In this document: positions 1 through 12,165 of the stretch, in pieces
How positions within the stretch are numbered: the stretch's first letter is position 1
Layout: each line of letters opens with the position of its first letter
From: Lamellibrachia satsuma
Taxonomy: Eukaryota; Annelida; Polychaeta; Sabellida; Siboglinidae
NCBI GenBank assembly: GCA_033239005.1
Contig: BSQZ01000039.1
Location: 5,456,816-5,520,815, forward strand
DNA length: 64,000 bases
Direction: 5' to 3'
Made by a program: the position numbers and the translations under genes
The notes under the pieces: generated by a model
The model's database searches: none
Told to the model about the DNA's origin: nothing
Seen by the model: only the letters and a program-made list of their open reading frames with translations

Positions 1-433
1 ACTGCTTACTAACTGTGAACTATAATTTTTAGTGCTTTAAAATTCCCTGGGTAACCAAGTACACAAGGCAGATGGCAATCGACGTCATCCATATATATTT
101 TCAGCCATTCTTGCTAAGTGCTTTCTCTTGGTGTACTGTGTTTGTGACTCTGGTGATGGTCCGTTGTCTTGTTATGTTACATTTAGAAAGATTCATGGTG
201 TTCCTGATCATTGCGCCAACGAAGAAAATATCTTCAAAACCATTGCCACTTTGCATAAAGTGATGGCTACACACATAGAAGCATTTCCAATGTTATGGAA
301 GGTTCTCACATGTGACTAATCCTTCGGTGCACCAACAGCAGTTTGCGAAACGAGCTCCCGCACACACAGACCAACCATGCTGAAGGTGCATGCTACAGTA
401 GCGTCCCAGCAGCCCCGTTCTCCTGCCATTCCA
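1..433. other. No gene seen
   Basis: AT-rich sequence with only short overlapping open frames. I see no recognisable protein, RNA or repeat. Confidence 0.4.
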
Positions 434-1693
434 CGAAACAAAAACATCGTTAATCAACGCTGCAAATTAATGAAAAACATATTGGGCGAACAGTACTATG
501 ATAGCTTGTGGAGACGCTTAGTTCAACATTAGTCATTGTCGAACTATAAAAATTAACTCATTCAAATAATAAAATCATATTGTTCTTGTACCGAAGCCAG
601 CCTGTCGCAATTTGTCCACGTTTGTTTTGAATTCCCCCATAAATTCGAGTTATCGCTGGTTTCCTTTCACAATTTTTGCACGAAAACTAGCATTCATCTG
701 ACATCCACTACGACATGGTAGTTCGTTTGTGAAAACGTTTTGTTTGATGCTATTTCATTTCTATTTCTGGCCCTGGAGTTATCATAAATAAGGAGATATG
801 TTTACTCAGTCATTCCAAAAAGTAATAAACATTTCTAGTTTTCTGCTCTCTCGTTTTACAAAAACCATACAAACACGGCTGATGCGTAACGAAACTATTA
901 TTCACGAGAAGGAGCGACAATTGTTTTCAAATAATTCATTGCAAAGTTGTATCCGATGTTTTAAACAAACCCAGTATTCATTGTGCTTCTTGGCCGGGGC
1001 ATTAATTATTAAATTGTACTCTCAGCTGTATAAATGAGTACCTGGCTACAGACAGGCGGATCTGTGAGCGAATAGCCTTCGCGTAGTAATTGCAGCATGG
1101 CTGAATGCTTCCCAGAGAAGTCGCGATGGTGTTGGAACGAACAGGTCTGCCAGGGGGTGAAGTTTAAAGCACTTTGAACAGTCCTAAGGACAGGATACCG
1201 CGCTATATAAGAACGTACCTTATAAGACCGTACATTTTATTCCATGTTAAAAATACGTCGTAATTAGACTGGCATGCAGCTAGCAACACGTAATACATCT
1301 GTTCTGTTGCTGAATGTACTTCTCAAGTTAATCGTGGGTTATCTTCTGTGTCAAATAGCATCACACAAAACGTTTGCCCAAACGAACTACCAGTGAATGT
1401 CAGATGGATTCTAGTTTTTGTGCAATTATTCTGAAAAGAGACTAGCAATAACTCGATTTTATGGGGGATTTTTAAGCAAACGTGGACAAATTGTGACACG
1501 CTGGCAACAGTACAAAAAAACTATGATTTTATTATTTTAATGAGAAGCGATTGAATTTAATTAGTATGTTAATTTTTATAGTTCGACAATGATTAATGTT
1601 GAACTAAGCGTCTCCACAAGCTATCATAGTTTACTTTTTGCCCAATATGTTTTTCATCAATTTGCAGCCTTGATTAACGATGTTTTTGTTTCG
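434..1693. mobile_element. Long inverted-repeat (foldback-like) element
   Basis: The left arm (about 434-755) and the right arm (about 1353-1693) are reverse complements over more than 300 bp with scattered mismatches and small indels. Both arms contain TTAGTTCAACATTA/TAATGTTGAACTAA, the GTCCACGTTTG block and GCTTGTGGAGACGC. The spacer of about 600 bp carries a SINE tail. No transposase frame is visible, so this is a non-autonomous foldback element or an old inverted duplication. Terminal bases and target duplication could not be fixed. Confidence 0.75.
1030..1222 (+). mobile_element. SINE body and tail, 5'-truncated
   Basis: It shares its body (CTGGCTACAGACAGG, TAGTAATTGCAGCATGGCTG, CTTCCCAGAGAAGTC) with the SINEs at 17.7 and 29.5 kb and ends in GCGCTATATAAGAAC, a tail of the type shared with L2-group LINEs. 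The tRNA-like head is missing. It sits in the spacer of the inverted-repeat element. Confidence 0.7.
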
Positions 1694-3050
1694 CGGATGT
1701 CAGTTTTACATCTTGCTGCGTCTTAAGATTAGTGCCAGTTTTCTGCTCGTTGTAACAAACAAACATTAACGCATTCAACGCCGGGTATTACATTGCGTTA
1801 TTTCTTGCAAATTATGTTATGTTGTGTTTTTGGTGTGTTTGGAATTAGCAACTATGTTTTTGTCCGGGATCCTGACATCGTTACTTGTCAGTTTTTCCTC
1901 TGTCGTCGTCATTTCTGGAAACTTACGACCTCTTTCAATCCCACACCATACATAAACGAACTTTTTTTTTCACCGCGGTGCATTTCTCAGCAACCTACGG
2001 CATTTGTATGATTAACGGGGTGATGAATACGACATTTCTGGATGCGTTTGACGTGATTGCGACTTAGCACGTCATCGAAGACACAGGTTCCATCGAGTGT
2101 GTGGTGAAGTCGACGCGAGTGCAGTGACATTTGGCGAGGAGGACAACATTGCTGACGATATCTGAACTATCTGGACGTAACATTTCATAATACTGCACTT
2201 GGTCATTTCGTGCAGCTTGGTATTTGCCTGTGCTTTGAAAGACAGGAGGAAAATAAGCAGAAGCATTCAAGATGTACGATGTTGTTGGGATCCGCTGTGC
2301 TGTGCTGTAGGTGTTTTTGTGCGTGTACGTGTGCTCGTGCCCGTGCTCACATACGTAGACTAGATAAAATGTATTTCCAACATGTGCTTGCAGTTGATAT
2401 AGCATAATTAGCACGATCAAAGTCTGCGACTGGTTTTTCATTTTGTTAAATATAACTAATCTAATTACACAGCATTTTCAACGTGAACTATTTTGATTCT
2501 GTTCGTTCAAATGTATAAATGCATTCGTGTGTGCTTCGGGTGAGTCTACCTCCGCGCTCGTGTGTGGATAGTCAACTAAAAATAGGAAGGTTATGTTTCC
2601 AGTATGCCAGTATGTACATATACAAGTAGACAAGCAAATATAATTACAACCAACATATAAAATAATATACATTCACATATGATGATATGTGTATGACATA
2701 TCGTAAATTGTATAACACTTGAGGTGAAATTAGGTTTTATATTTTCATCGTTAAATTATTCGTTTTACGTTATGATTTCTTTTGTGAAATAACCAGGTTA
2801 AACCTAAAGCTTATTCATTATGCATCAATGACTCCAAATAAAATTTTAAAAAATAACTACATAATTATTATATTAACCTTCTTTTTTGTGCTGTTTTATG
2901 CACTCCTTTAATACAGCGTTTTGTTTTTCAGAATTGGTGTACGTAGACAGACACAAAGAAGGAATTACATTAAAGATCCCTCATCAAATCGATTCTTCCG
3001 CTAGTCTCATTCCAAATTAATTTTGCGAAAAATCAAATCAACCTAGTATC
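1694..3050. other. No gene seen
   Basis: Frames here are short, overlap on both strands and match nothing I recognise. The sequence is AT-rich, particularly at 2.65-2.9 kb. Confidence 0.4.
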
Positions 3051-3057
3051 CACTGCA

Positions 3058-3460
3058 TCATGCGAGCTCGTTTGTGCAAGTTTTCTATGTAGTTTGTGTG
3101 AAATCATCAGAAAAACTATTACATTATTCGATGTTTGGTCAAACATTAATTGAAGTGAAAATGGAAACGCTGCAAACTCACGAATGTCACCCTTTTTCGT
3201 AATGTTATCATGTGATCAGCGAGAGGATGGAAGTCACACCCGTGATCGGCATTGATCCGCACATTGTTTACAATTTTGGATGTCCATTCTATTTAGCCTT
3301 AGCAGATGTAACGCCAAAAGTCAATTATTTCGATCGTTTGAACAAAAATACGCATATTTTTTATTAAATCGGCTACGGCTGTTACTTAAAATATTCACGC
3401 ACTATCAACTAACCATATTTGCGATTGGTAAATGATGGAGTTTTAAAGTGCGTGGAGAGG
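3058..3460 (+). repeat. Dispersed family A, copy 1
   Basis: It shares two blocks with copies at 11.9, 12.7, 13.3, 13.6 and 58.6 kb: a GTGATC...GAAGTCA...TGATCGGC block and an AATTATTTCGATnnTTTGAA block followed by an AAATCGGCTACGGCTGTTA block. Parts of the alignment look like decayed coding sequence, but this copy has a 2-bp frame change and a stop. The family is not identified. Confidence 0.65.
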
Positions 3461-3469
3461 GGGTAAGCC

Positions 3470-3750
3470 AAAAAAAATGAATAACGAATACAGAGATAAA
3501 AAGTTTAGGGAAAAGGTGGTACAAGGTAAAGATAGCAAATATTGATTTGGATATACCTATGCTTTGAAGAGGAGTGGAGGATATCTGAAACTGGTACTCG
3601 AAATATACCTACCAGGAAAAGACCACGGAAGAGGAATAGCCTACTGATCAAACTTGAACATGGAAACATATAAGAAAAATTAAAAGAGAACAATATACCA
3701 CGCAACAGAATGAAGAGAATGCTAAATGACCCATGAACTTGCCGCACGAC
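3470..3750. other. No gene seen
   Basis: A purine-rich spacer leading into the 71-bp array. No supported coding sequence. Confidence 0.35.
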
Positions 3751-4376
3751 AGAAGAAATATAGCATTTGTAGCTTTTATAAGTATGTATTTGTGGATCAT
3801 ATTTGAGCAACAGAAGACTCAGAAGAAATATAGCATTTGTAGCTTTTATAAAGTCTGCATTTGTGGATCACATTTGAACAACAGAAGACTCAGAAGAAAT
3901 ATAGCATTTGTAGCTTTTACAAAGTCTGCATTTGTGGATCATATTTGAACAACAGAAGACTCAGAAGAAATATAGCATTTGTAGCTTTCACAAAGTCTGC
4001 ATTTGTGGACCATATTTGAACAACAGAAGACTCAGAAGAAATATAGCATTTGTAGCTTTTACAAAGTCTGCATTTGTGGATCATATTTGAACAACAGAAG
4101 ACTCAGAAGAAATATAGCATTTGTAGCTTTTACAAAGTCTGCATGTGTGGATCATATTTGAACAACAGAAGACTCAGAAGAAATATAGCATTTGTAGCTT
4201 TTACAGAGTCTGCATTTGTGGATCATATTTGAACAACAGAAGACTCAGAAGAAATATAGCATTTGTAGCTTTTACAAAGTCTGCATTTGTGGATCATATT
4301 TGAACAACAGAAGACTCAGAAGAAATATAGCATTGCTATCTTTTATAAGTATGTATTTGTGGATCATATTTAAACA
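3751..4376 (+). repeat. 71-bp minisatellite, about 9 copies
   Basis: Tandem unit of 70-71 bp beginning AGAAGAAATATAGCATTTG and containing CAAAGTCTGCATTTGTGGAT. The outermost units (3751 and about 4319) share the variant TTTTATAAGTATGTATTTG, whereas inner units read CAAAGTCTGCATTTG. This suggests the core was amplified between older edge copies. Open frames across it are repeat artefacts. Confidence 0.9.
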
Positions 4377-4439
4377 ACATTACATGTATGATCACATTAT
4401 AACCACAGGCATCAATAATACTGTCATAACAATAGGCAT

Positions 4440-6335
4440 TCAGACGCGAAAGTGTATGAATGAACTTTTCACCATTAACAAGGATACGTACCTTGGGTGA
4501 AACTGTCTTTCTGCTGAGAACCATTGTCTTTGTTTTCTTGACATTCATTATCACGCCTCCTTTTGTTGTTTTCTTGACATTCATTATCACGCCTCCTTTG
4601 TTGTTTTCTTGACATTCATTACCACGCCTCCTTTGTGGTTGTCTTGACATTCATTATCACGCCTCCTTTGTGGTTTTCTTAACATTCATTATCTCGCCTC
4701 CTTTGTTGTTTTCTTGACATTCAATATCATGCCACCTTTGTTGTTTTTTTGACATTCATTATCTCGCCTCCTTTGTTGTTTTCTTGACATTCAATATCAC
4801 GCCTCCTTTGTTGTTTTCTTGATATTCATTATCTCGCCTCCTTTGTTGTTTTCTTGACATTCAATATCACGCCTCCTTTGTGGTTTTCTTGACATTCAAT
4901 ATCACGGCTCCTTTGTGGTTTTCTTGACATTCATTATCTCGCCTCCTTTGTTGTTTTCTTGACATTCAATATCACGCCTCCTTTGTTGTTTTCTTGACAT
5001 TCAATATCACAGCCCCTTTGTGGTTTTCTTGACATTCATTATTACGGCTCCTTTGTTGTTTTCTTGACATTCATTATCACGCCTCCATTGTTGTTTTTCA
5101 TGACATTCATTATCACGGCTCCTTTGTTGTTTTCTTGACATTCATTATCACGCCTCCTTTGTTGTTTTCTTGACATTCATTATCTCGCCTCCTTTGTTGT
5201 TTTTTCTTGACATTCAATATCACGCCTCCTTTGTTGTTTTCTTGACATTCATTATCACGCCTCCTTTGTTGTTTTCTTGACATTCATTATCACGCCTCCT
5301 TTGTTGTTTTCTTGACATTCATTATCTCGCCTCCTTTGTTGTTTTTTCTTGACATTCAATATCACGCCTCCTTTGTTGTTTTCTTGACATTCATTATCAC
5401 GCCTCCTTTGTTGTTTTCTTGACATTCATTATCACGCCTCCTTTGTTGTTTTTATGACATTCATTATCTCGCCTCCTTTGTTGTTTTTTCTTGACATTCA
5501 ATATCACGCCTCCTTTGTTGTTTTCTTGACATTCATTATCACGCCTCCTGTGTTGTTTTCTTGACATTCATTATCACGGCTCCTTTGTTGTTTTCTTGAC
5601 ATTCATTACCACGCCTCCTTCATGTGTTCTATCCAGCAAAACTGTTAGCTGTTAATCTAGCCTGATGTTCTGTTTTTCCTGAAAATTAGTACAGTGCAGA
5701 TATTCAAGAAGCTTAGTAACAATCCTTGTTACCATGACCACCAGATAGATAGATAAATAATGTTATACTTATTTATTTATTATTTTTTCTTTCTTTGTTG
5801 TATATATTTTTATTGATTCATCCATGTTTTATCTCGTTTTTAGTGCAATGTTGCTAAGCTTTGCTTTGGGCCACTTTTTATCTTTTGATGGTATCACCAG
5901 GTCCCTGAATTTAAGTATACAAAAATCACAGCTCTGTCCTACTCCGTATTTGATTTCCACTGGCTGCTGATAAAAGTTTTCAGTTCTTACATTGACAGTG
6001 TGTACCCAAAACCGGGATGAAGTCCAATCCAGGCTTATCTGTAAAAGACTATCAGCTTTCTGTAATATAATTATATAGATAGATAGCATAGATATCAGTG
6101 CCACATTCTAGGTCTCTCTCGGCTATAATCCTTATATTGAAGATTGCCTCTCTTGTTCCACTGTTTGGTCTTAATCCACATTGAGCCTCTCCTATTTCTC
6201 ATTTCAATGTGTATTTTATTCTCTCCGTGACGACATTTAGAAGCATTCTGACAACGTCATTCATCAGATTTGTCGTATTGTATAATATGTGTTGTTGCAC
6301 AGTCAACATCGTTTTTGTTTTTGGCATTAATACAA
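4440..6335 (-). mobile_element. Decayed LINE reverse transcriptase (RTE/Nimb-like)
   Basis: Read on the minus strand from 6335 down. A block near 6330-6130 translates with QCGLRPNSGTREAIFNIR, a conserved LINE reverse-transcriptase motif. Near 5990-5900 comes PVEIKYGVGQSC, equivalent to the GVxQGC motif. Then LLDRTHEGGV near 5640, and finally MNVKKTKTMVLSRK and ILVNGEKF near 4560-4450, the segment that normally follows the catalytic YADD region. Frameshifts, stops and missing blocks make it a pseudogene. A 35-bp tandem array interrupts it just before MNVKKTKT. Clade assignment is by motif only. Confidence 0.75.
4535..5632. repeat. 35-bp minisatellite inside a LINE, about 31 copies
   Basis: The tandem unit is TTGACATTCATTATCACGCC followed by TCCTTTGTTGTTTTC. 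Common variants are TCAATATCAC, TTATCTCGCC and a TTTTTTC length change. On the minus strand the unit reads KKTTKGGVIMNV. It is flanked by the LINE peptides LLDRTHEGGV and MNVKKTKTMV, so the unit is an amplified piece of the LINE coding strand. The 35-bp period does not keep the reading frame. Confidence 0.9.
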
Positions 6336-6559
6336 ATGCAGATTGCTTGAAATGTGTAGGGACGTAAACTGTGTCATAGGTGTCATTGCATGCCAGCGTC
6401 TTTGTTGGATGCCATGGTGGACTTTATCAATCATTACTATCTTTCAGTATTTTTTCCCGAAGATTATACCTCCACTTTTGCTTTTTATGCACCTCATCCC
6501 GTTTGTTTTTCTTCCTATGTTTGTTGTATCTTTCACTTGATTTTGCAATGACATTTTGT

Positions 6560-7060
6560 AGGGGCGGATCTAGGCTTGTTGGTAGGGGAGTCTCAGTCAG
6601 TTGTAGTCATATGTCGTTCTACTTACGAACGGGGGGACGGGACGACACACGTGTCCTTCTACTTACAGAATGGTTAATATTAGCTTGCTGTTAACACTTC
6701 AGTCTTTACATTGACACTAGGTCCGATGTAGGTCCATATACGTTGAACTTTACCGTAATATTGGGGGGGAGGGTCAAAGACTCCCCTTCATGCCCTTAAG
6801 ACCCCCTGGATCCGTTGTTGCATTTTCTTTACATTGATACTAGGTCTGATGTAGGCCCGTATACGTTGACCTTTACCGTAATATTGGGGAGGGTCAAAGA
6901 CTCCCCTCCATGCCCTTAAGACCCCCTTGATCTGTTGTTGCATTTTTCTTTACATTGACACTAGGTCCGATGTAGGTCCATATACGTTGACCTTTACCTT
7001 AATATTGGGGGGGTCAAAGACTCCCCTCCATGCCCCTAAGACCCCCTGGATCCGTTGTTG
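6560..7060. mobile_element. hAT-like MITE with internal 120-bp triplication
   Basis: The left end, AGGGGCGGATCTAGG, and the reverse complement of the right end, CAACAACGGATCCAGG, resemble each other. The flanks CATTTTGT (6552-6559) and CATTTCGT (7061-7068) fit an 8-bp target duplication with one mismatch. The interior holds three direct copies, about 120 bp apart, of a block starting TTTACATTGA (about 6705, 6828 and 6949). There is no coding capacity. A related copy in opposite orientation lies at 37.9-38.1 kb. Confidence 0.6.
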
Positions 7061-7236
7061 CATTTCGTGTGTCTGTACTTGTTTTTTCTGGAGCTATTCT
7101 TTCTTGGCTGCGTCAGATTGTCAATTAGTAGACCTATGTCATACCAGACATGTTGTTTTATTGTCTCTCCTTACTTGCACCATTTCCAGAGTATCAAATG
7201 TCATCATGTCATCATTAGCACGATGGTTACTTTCTT

Positions 7237-7590
7237 TTGATGATGCTCTTTGGTTTCAGTTTGCTCCTTGGTCTCCATTTTGATGATGCTCTTTGGTTTC
7301 AGTTTGCTCCTTGGTCTGCATTTTGATGATGCTCTTTGGTTTCAGTTTGCTCCTTGGTCTCCATTTTGATGATGCTCTTTGGTTTCAGTTTGGTCCTTAG
7401 TCTCCATTTTGATGATGCTCTTTGGTTTCAGTTTGCTCCTTGGTCTGCATTTTGATGATGCTCTTTGGTTTCAGTTTGCTCCTTGGACTCCATTATGACG
7501 ATGCTCTTTGGTTTCAGTTTGCTCCTTGGTCTCCATTTTGATGATGCTCTTTGGATTCAGTTTGCTCCTTGGTCTGCATTTTGATGATGA
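7237..7590. repeat. 43-bp minisatellite, about 8 copies
   Basis: Tandem unit TTTTGATGATGCTCTTTGGT followed by TTCAGTTTGCTCCTTGGTCTCCA, with CTCCA/CTGCA alternation. It directly precedes the first recognisable codons of the next LINE, so it may have grown at the LINE edge. Confidence 0.88.
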
Positions 7591-7649
7591 AGTGGTAGGA
7601 ATATAATGTACGGTCTGACTATAAAAGATAATGTCATATAAGGGATGGG

Positions 7650-9250
7650 AGCCACCCTGACAATTACTTTCAACGATAGGTGTTTTCCCGCTAAAGTAAT
7701 ACATTTATATAAATCTGGTGAAAAACATTTATTTACCAATTACACGCCGATTTCACGTCTACCACAGTTCTCTAAAATGCTAGAGAAACTGATTAATTCT
7801 CGACTTGAAGGCTTTATGAATTTGTACTATCTTAAACTCGTGCCAATATGGATTTAGAGAAGGCATGCCAACTTCGCACGCTTTGGTAGAATTGCTTCAC
7901 GATATTGTGTATTTATAGATCTCAAGAAAGCTTTTGATACTTTTGACCATCAGCTGCTGTGTAAAAAAACTTGAAATTTATGGTATTCGTGGAAATGTGT
8001 ATAATTGGATCAGTAGTTACTTGACCAATCGTAGCCAATTTGTAAATATTGATGGCTACAGCTCAGACGCACAAAGAATAACATGTGGAGTTCCACAAGG
8101 GTCAGTACTTGGTCCGAAGCTGTTTATTCTGTGTATTAACGACATGTGCAATGTCTCTAAACTGGTAAAAATATCTTATTTGCTTATGACACGAACATCT
8201 TCTGTTTAGCCAATCATATAAAACAGCTTGACAATATTGTATGCAACGAACTATATAAATTGCAGTTATGGTTCTCAGTCAACAAATTGTCTCTTAAATA
8301 TACCCAAAACCAATTACATGTTATTTTCTGGTCGAGCACAATTGTCTGATATAAATATCATGATAAAAAATACACAGATATTAAGAGTACGAGTTATGAA
8401 ATATCTAGGCGTGCTTATCGACGATTCATTAAACTGGAAAGACCATATCAGTTGAGTAAAGTCGATAAGTGTTGGTATCATGTACAGATGCAGCAGAGTA
8501 CTTGACTGCTATAGTATGTATATGTTATATTCCACTCTGTTTTGCCATATTTACTGTATTGTGTGGAAATATGGGGAAATACGTATCCTACAAATTTGCG
8601 TTGTATAACTATGTTACAAAAGAGCTTAACACGGCTTATGTACAACGTACAACGATGCGACCACACAACTCGACTGTTTTACAAAGCACGCATTTTAAAG
8701 TTTACCGATTTAGTACAGTTTAGAATACTACTATTTATGTATAAAGCTCATAAAAATGAATTGGCGTCGAATATGCAAAGGTTATTTGTTAAGCATGATA
8801 GTAAGCACTGCACACGACGACAAAATCAGTTTTCACGAACTCGTGCATCAACTAATGTCATATGTCATTAATTGTCTATGGAACCAAACTGTGGAATTCG
8901 TTGAATGTCTGTTTTACCAATGTTCGTTCATTTCACCTTTTTAAAGCACACTACAGCAAACAGTTATTTGAAAGTTATGGTAAGCAGATTTAATGTCACA
9001 ATGCACAGTTTCAGAATAATCTACAAAAACATAAGTTAATGATAGCCGCGTCTGTATCATTTATGAAATTACATCACGTATAAAAGCTGCTAGAAACTGT
9101 CGACAAAGGAGTAACATAACATTATAAGTATTCTTACTTCAATGTTTCTCCTTTCGAGCGTTTCATCAATATTCTTTGTATACTTAATATGTACATCTAA
9201 TTTGTTTGGTATGTTTGAATGAACGCTTTTGGTTTGATTTGATTTGACCC
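7650..9250 (+). mobile_element. Decayed LINE reverse transcriptase (CR1/Jockey-like)
   Basis: Peptides in order: KVIHLYKSGEKHLFTNY then TPISRLPQFSKMLEKLI (fingers), DLKKAFDTFDHQLL, YGIRGNVYNWISSYLTNRSQ, then GVPQGSVLGPKLFILCIND. Next come KYLGVLIDDSLNWKDHIS and a C-terminal part with FSRTRASTN. Several frameshifts break it, including one at the AF/YADD region near 8180, and there is no endonuclease domain, so it is 5'-truncated and dead. The 3' end is a TTTGATTTGATTTGACC-type repeat tail near 9240. Confidence 0.88.
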
Positions 9251-10470
9251 AACTTAAGGTAAGTTATATGACATGGTCATGTTATGATAAAATGTACACT
9301 CTCTACTACAACAAAAGTGCTAACATGTAATTATGATTAGCAAAGACAAATATATGTACACGCTATTGATGTTACGCTAACTAGTAGATAACATATTATA
9401 CAGTAACTTTGATGTGATATTTCAATCCAATAATTGCCATGGCTTTACAGTTAATTGTCTTAAACTAGTCAAAAGATATAAATACTGTATACGCGAACAT
9501 TACATGATTTTATGAAGGGTGTCTACCAATGTGTGATAACTAAACGATGTACAATCATAAATGTGCAGAAGTTGGTACGCAAAGAGACACATGCAGCTGT
9601 CAAGGCCCTTAGGTAATTGTAATAAGTTACGTACAACATGTAAAACAAACCAACATAATGCTGAATATAATAAAGTGTGCAATAATTAAATATCTTTCAC
9701 TGAACACACATATAACGACATACCATCAATGCATTATTTACACACTATTGCAACAAAGCATATGCCTTGTGCTGTGCTGACACATTTTGTTACACAATTA
9801 GCAATAAAAATATATATCATGAACAGTTTCAACACAGTCCATCTATATTCCACACCCAAAGACAAAAACCAGGGAGAATATTAAATGTACGGTAATGTGC
9901 AACGTATACTGTGAATTCAGATGCCATAAATTACAGCAGATGATGCAGTAACATTAGCATGAGAATGTACTGTCGTAATTTATAATAACGTATTCAAAGT
10001 TACTCGTAACAACATAATACATGCACAGTATGATTGTCTATGTGTATCACTAGTAGTACAGTAAAAACTATATGTCTCAAGTAAGGCTTTAATTTGCAAA
10101 TTAAACAACAGGTAGGGTAACCTGAGGCAAAACGGCCCCTTGAGGTAAGACGGTCCCCCAGCACCTACGCAAAATATAAAACTCTGAACGTCCCAAAATC
10201 TGGTGCAGAATGAAGCTAACATATATCTGATACCCACCCCGAAAACACAACAACACGAGACAGACATAATTAAATCAGTGTGTTTTTTTAAACTTTTATT
10301 CGCATTATTATTCGCTCTGATCTGTTTTCTTGGCAGTAGAAAAATGGTGCAACTCACTATGTAACGATTTATTTGGTGACATAATAATGTTATTAATCAG
10401 TTGACAGGTGAAACAATACAAAATGAGCAATAATATGTTGTGTTTTGTATACATCGTGTTACGACACACG
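9251..10470. other. No gene seen
   Basis: AT-rich, non-coding by inspection. Two degenerate relatives of the GGGCAAGACGG motif occur near 10110-10160. Confidence 0.4.
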
Positions 10471-10474
10471 TAGT

Positions 10475-10545
10475 GCATGTGGGGCAAGACGGTCCCATGC
10501 ATGTGGGGCAAGACGGTCTCATGCGTGTGGGGCAAGACGGCTCCT
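10475..10545 (+). repeat. 24-bp array, 3 copies
   Basis: Three copies, 24 bp apart, of a unit around CATGTGGGGCAAGACGGTC. This is the reverse complement of the motif in the larger array at 10.84-11.14 kb. Confidence 0.85.
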
Positions 10546-10843
10546 ATATGTCTTATCTCGCACGCACATGGTCATAAAGTATACAATATATTACACATGA
10601 CCAATTATGTTTAATAAATTTAATATAATATGAACGTTGCATAAGTTACGTTCTGCTAGCCTGTAGGCTGTAATTATTATCGAATATTACTAAGCCAATA
10701 TTATACTATGTTTCGATTGCAAGGGGTATATTATATGTTAACTGCAATTTAAATTCAACAAATATAATAGCCTAATATATTGTATTCATACCATTTGCAT
10801 GTATGCATTTTATGTTTATATAAGCGAAAACTGTTGACTGTTT

Positions 10844-11142
10844 TGCCCCATGCAGAGGGCCGTCTTGTCCCATGCAGAGGACCGTCTTGCCCCAGGCAGA
10901 GGGCCGTCTTGTCCCATGCAGAGGACCGTCTTGCCCCAGGCTGAGGGCCGTCTTGCCCCATGCAGAGGACCGTCTTGCCCCAGGCAGAGGGCCCTATTGT
11001 CCCATGCAGAGGGCCGTCTTGTCCCATGCAGAGGGCCGTCTTGCCCCAGGCAGAGGGCCGTCTTGCCCCAGGCAGACGGCCGTCTTGCCCCATGCAGAGG
11101 GCCGTCTTGTTCCATGCAGAGGACCGTCTAGCCCCAGGCAGT
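10844..11142 (-). repeat. 22-bp minisatellite, about 13 copies
   Basis: The unit GCCGTCTTGCCCCATGCAGA+GG recurs every 22 bp with CCCCAGGC and GTCCCATGC variants. Because 22 is not a multiple of 3, all frames stay open on both strands and produce false proline- and glycine-rich proteins. It lies inverted to the 24-bp array about 300 bp upstream. Confidence 0.92.
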
Positions 11143-11149
11143 GTAAATG

Positions 11150-11880
11150 GGTAACACACATGTCAGTCTAAATATCAGCACATTAAAGACATGTTACCGT
11201 AGTTTAACGGTGTACAATTTGAACGTTTTCCTTAAGGTTGCCGCCTGCCCCAGATTACCTTATTCGCGCATGGTCAATCACGTTCGAAGTTATTCACCCG
11301 ATTGTTGCATTCCAATGCTAGCGTCGTGCTTCATGTTTAACAATAGAGTTACTGTTTGTACTATGTATTTTTGGCTGAAACAGTAAATCTTCCGACTTTC
11401 TAAATAGAAGTACAAGTACTTCTGGCGACATGACTTATCCGTGTTCAGCTCCTTTCGGTTGTTGAACGAATGTGTTGTTTATCAATACTTTGCTTTATCA
11501 CAGAATTGATAAAGTCGTTCTCCTCTCTCATTTCGACAACCACGATATAGTGATGTTATCATATTTATCTTGGCCCACTTTGGCGTTCATTCATTCATTT
11601 CCAAATAAGGTTCTAAAGGTTATAATGTATTCCGATGAAAGCCAGACGTACTTTTTTTTACGTTATTATGGTTGTAAAATAAATGTAGCCAATGTTTTAA
11701 ATACTCGGGAATGTAGACGTTAACATATATGTTGATACAATTGTGTCCCATTTATATATGCATATTGGTTCAAGAAACTGTGGCAAGTCAAATAACTTAT
11801 ATTCATAAATCAGAATAACCTTATCATTTTAAAGTATAATGTAGCGTTTGGTGTTTACTTATACTGCCATATAAAACAGT
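11150..11880. other. No gene seen
   Basis: Short frames only. A small inverted repeat, AGAAGTAC-AA-GTACTTCT, lies near 11406. Confidence 0.35.
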
Positions 11881-12165
11881 TAAAGGTCCCTCCGAAATTC
11901 GATTTTCGATTGTCACGTGATCGTCGAGAGTAAGGAAGTCATGCCCATGATCGGCAAAGTGTTTACCAATTTAAGATATACACTATTTTTAACCTTACCA
12001 GATCTAACGACGAAAGTAAATTATTTCGATGATTTGAACAAAAATATGTATTTTTCAGTAAATCGACTGCGGATATTACATAAACTATTCACACATATTT
12101 GGATATCAGCGAACTGGATTTGTGATGGGCTAGATCAGTTGAGGATGGACTTTTAATCTGTAAAG
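11880..12165 (+). repeat. Dispersed family A, copy 2 (79-codon frame)
   Basis: The best preserved copy. One frame from 11917 to 12156 reads through both conserved blocks and includes KVNYFDDLNKN and VNRLRILHKLFTHIW. Other copies share VNYFD, LNKN and NRLR/NQLR with many differences at third codon positions, so the family may derive from a coding sequence. No start context, splice sites or known family support a live gene. Confidence 0.6.

Noticed and set aside
10755..11171. Overlapping 93-134 codon frames on both strands
   Set aside because: Six-frame openness of a GC-rich 22-bp array; no codon-specific signal.
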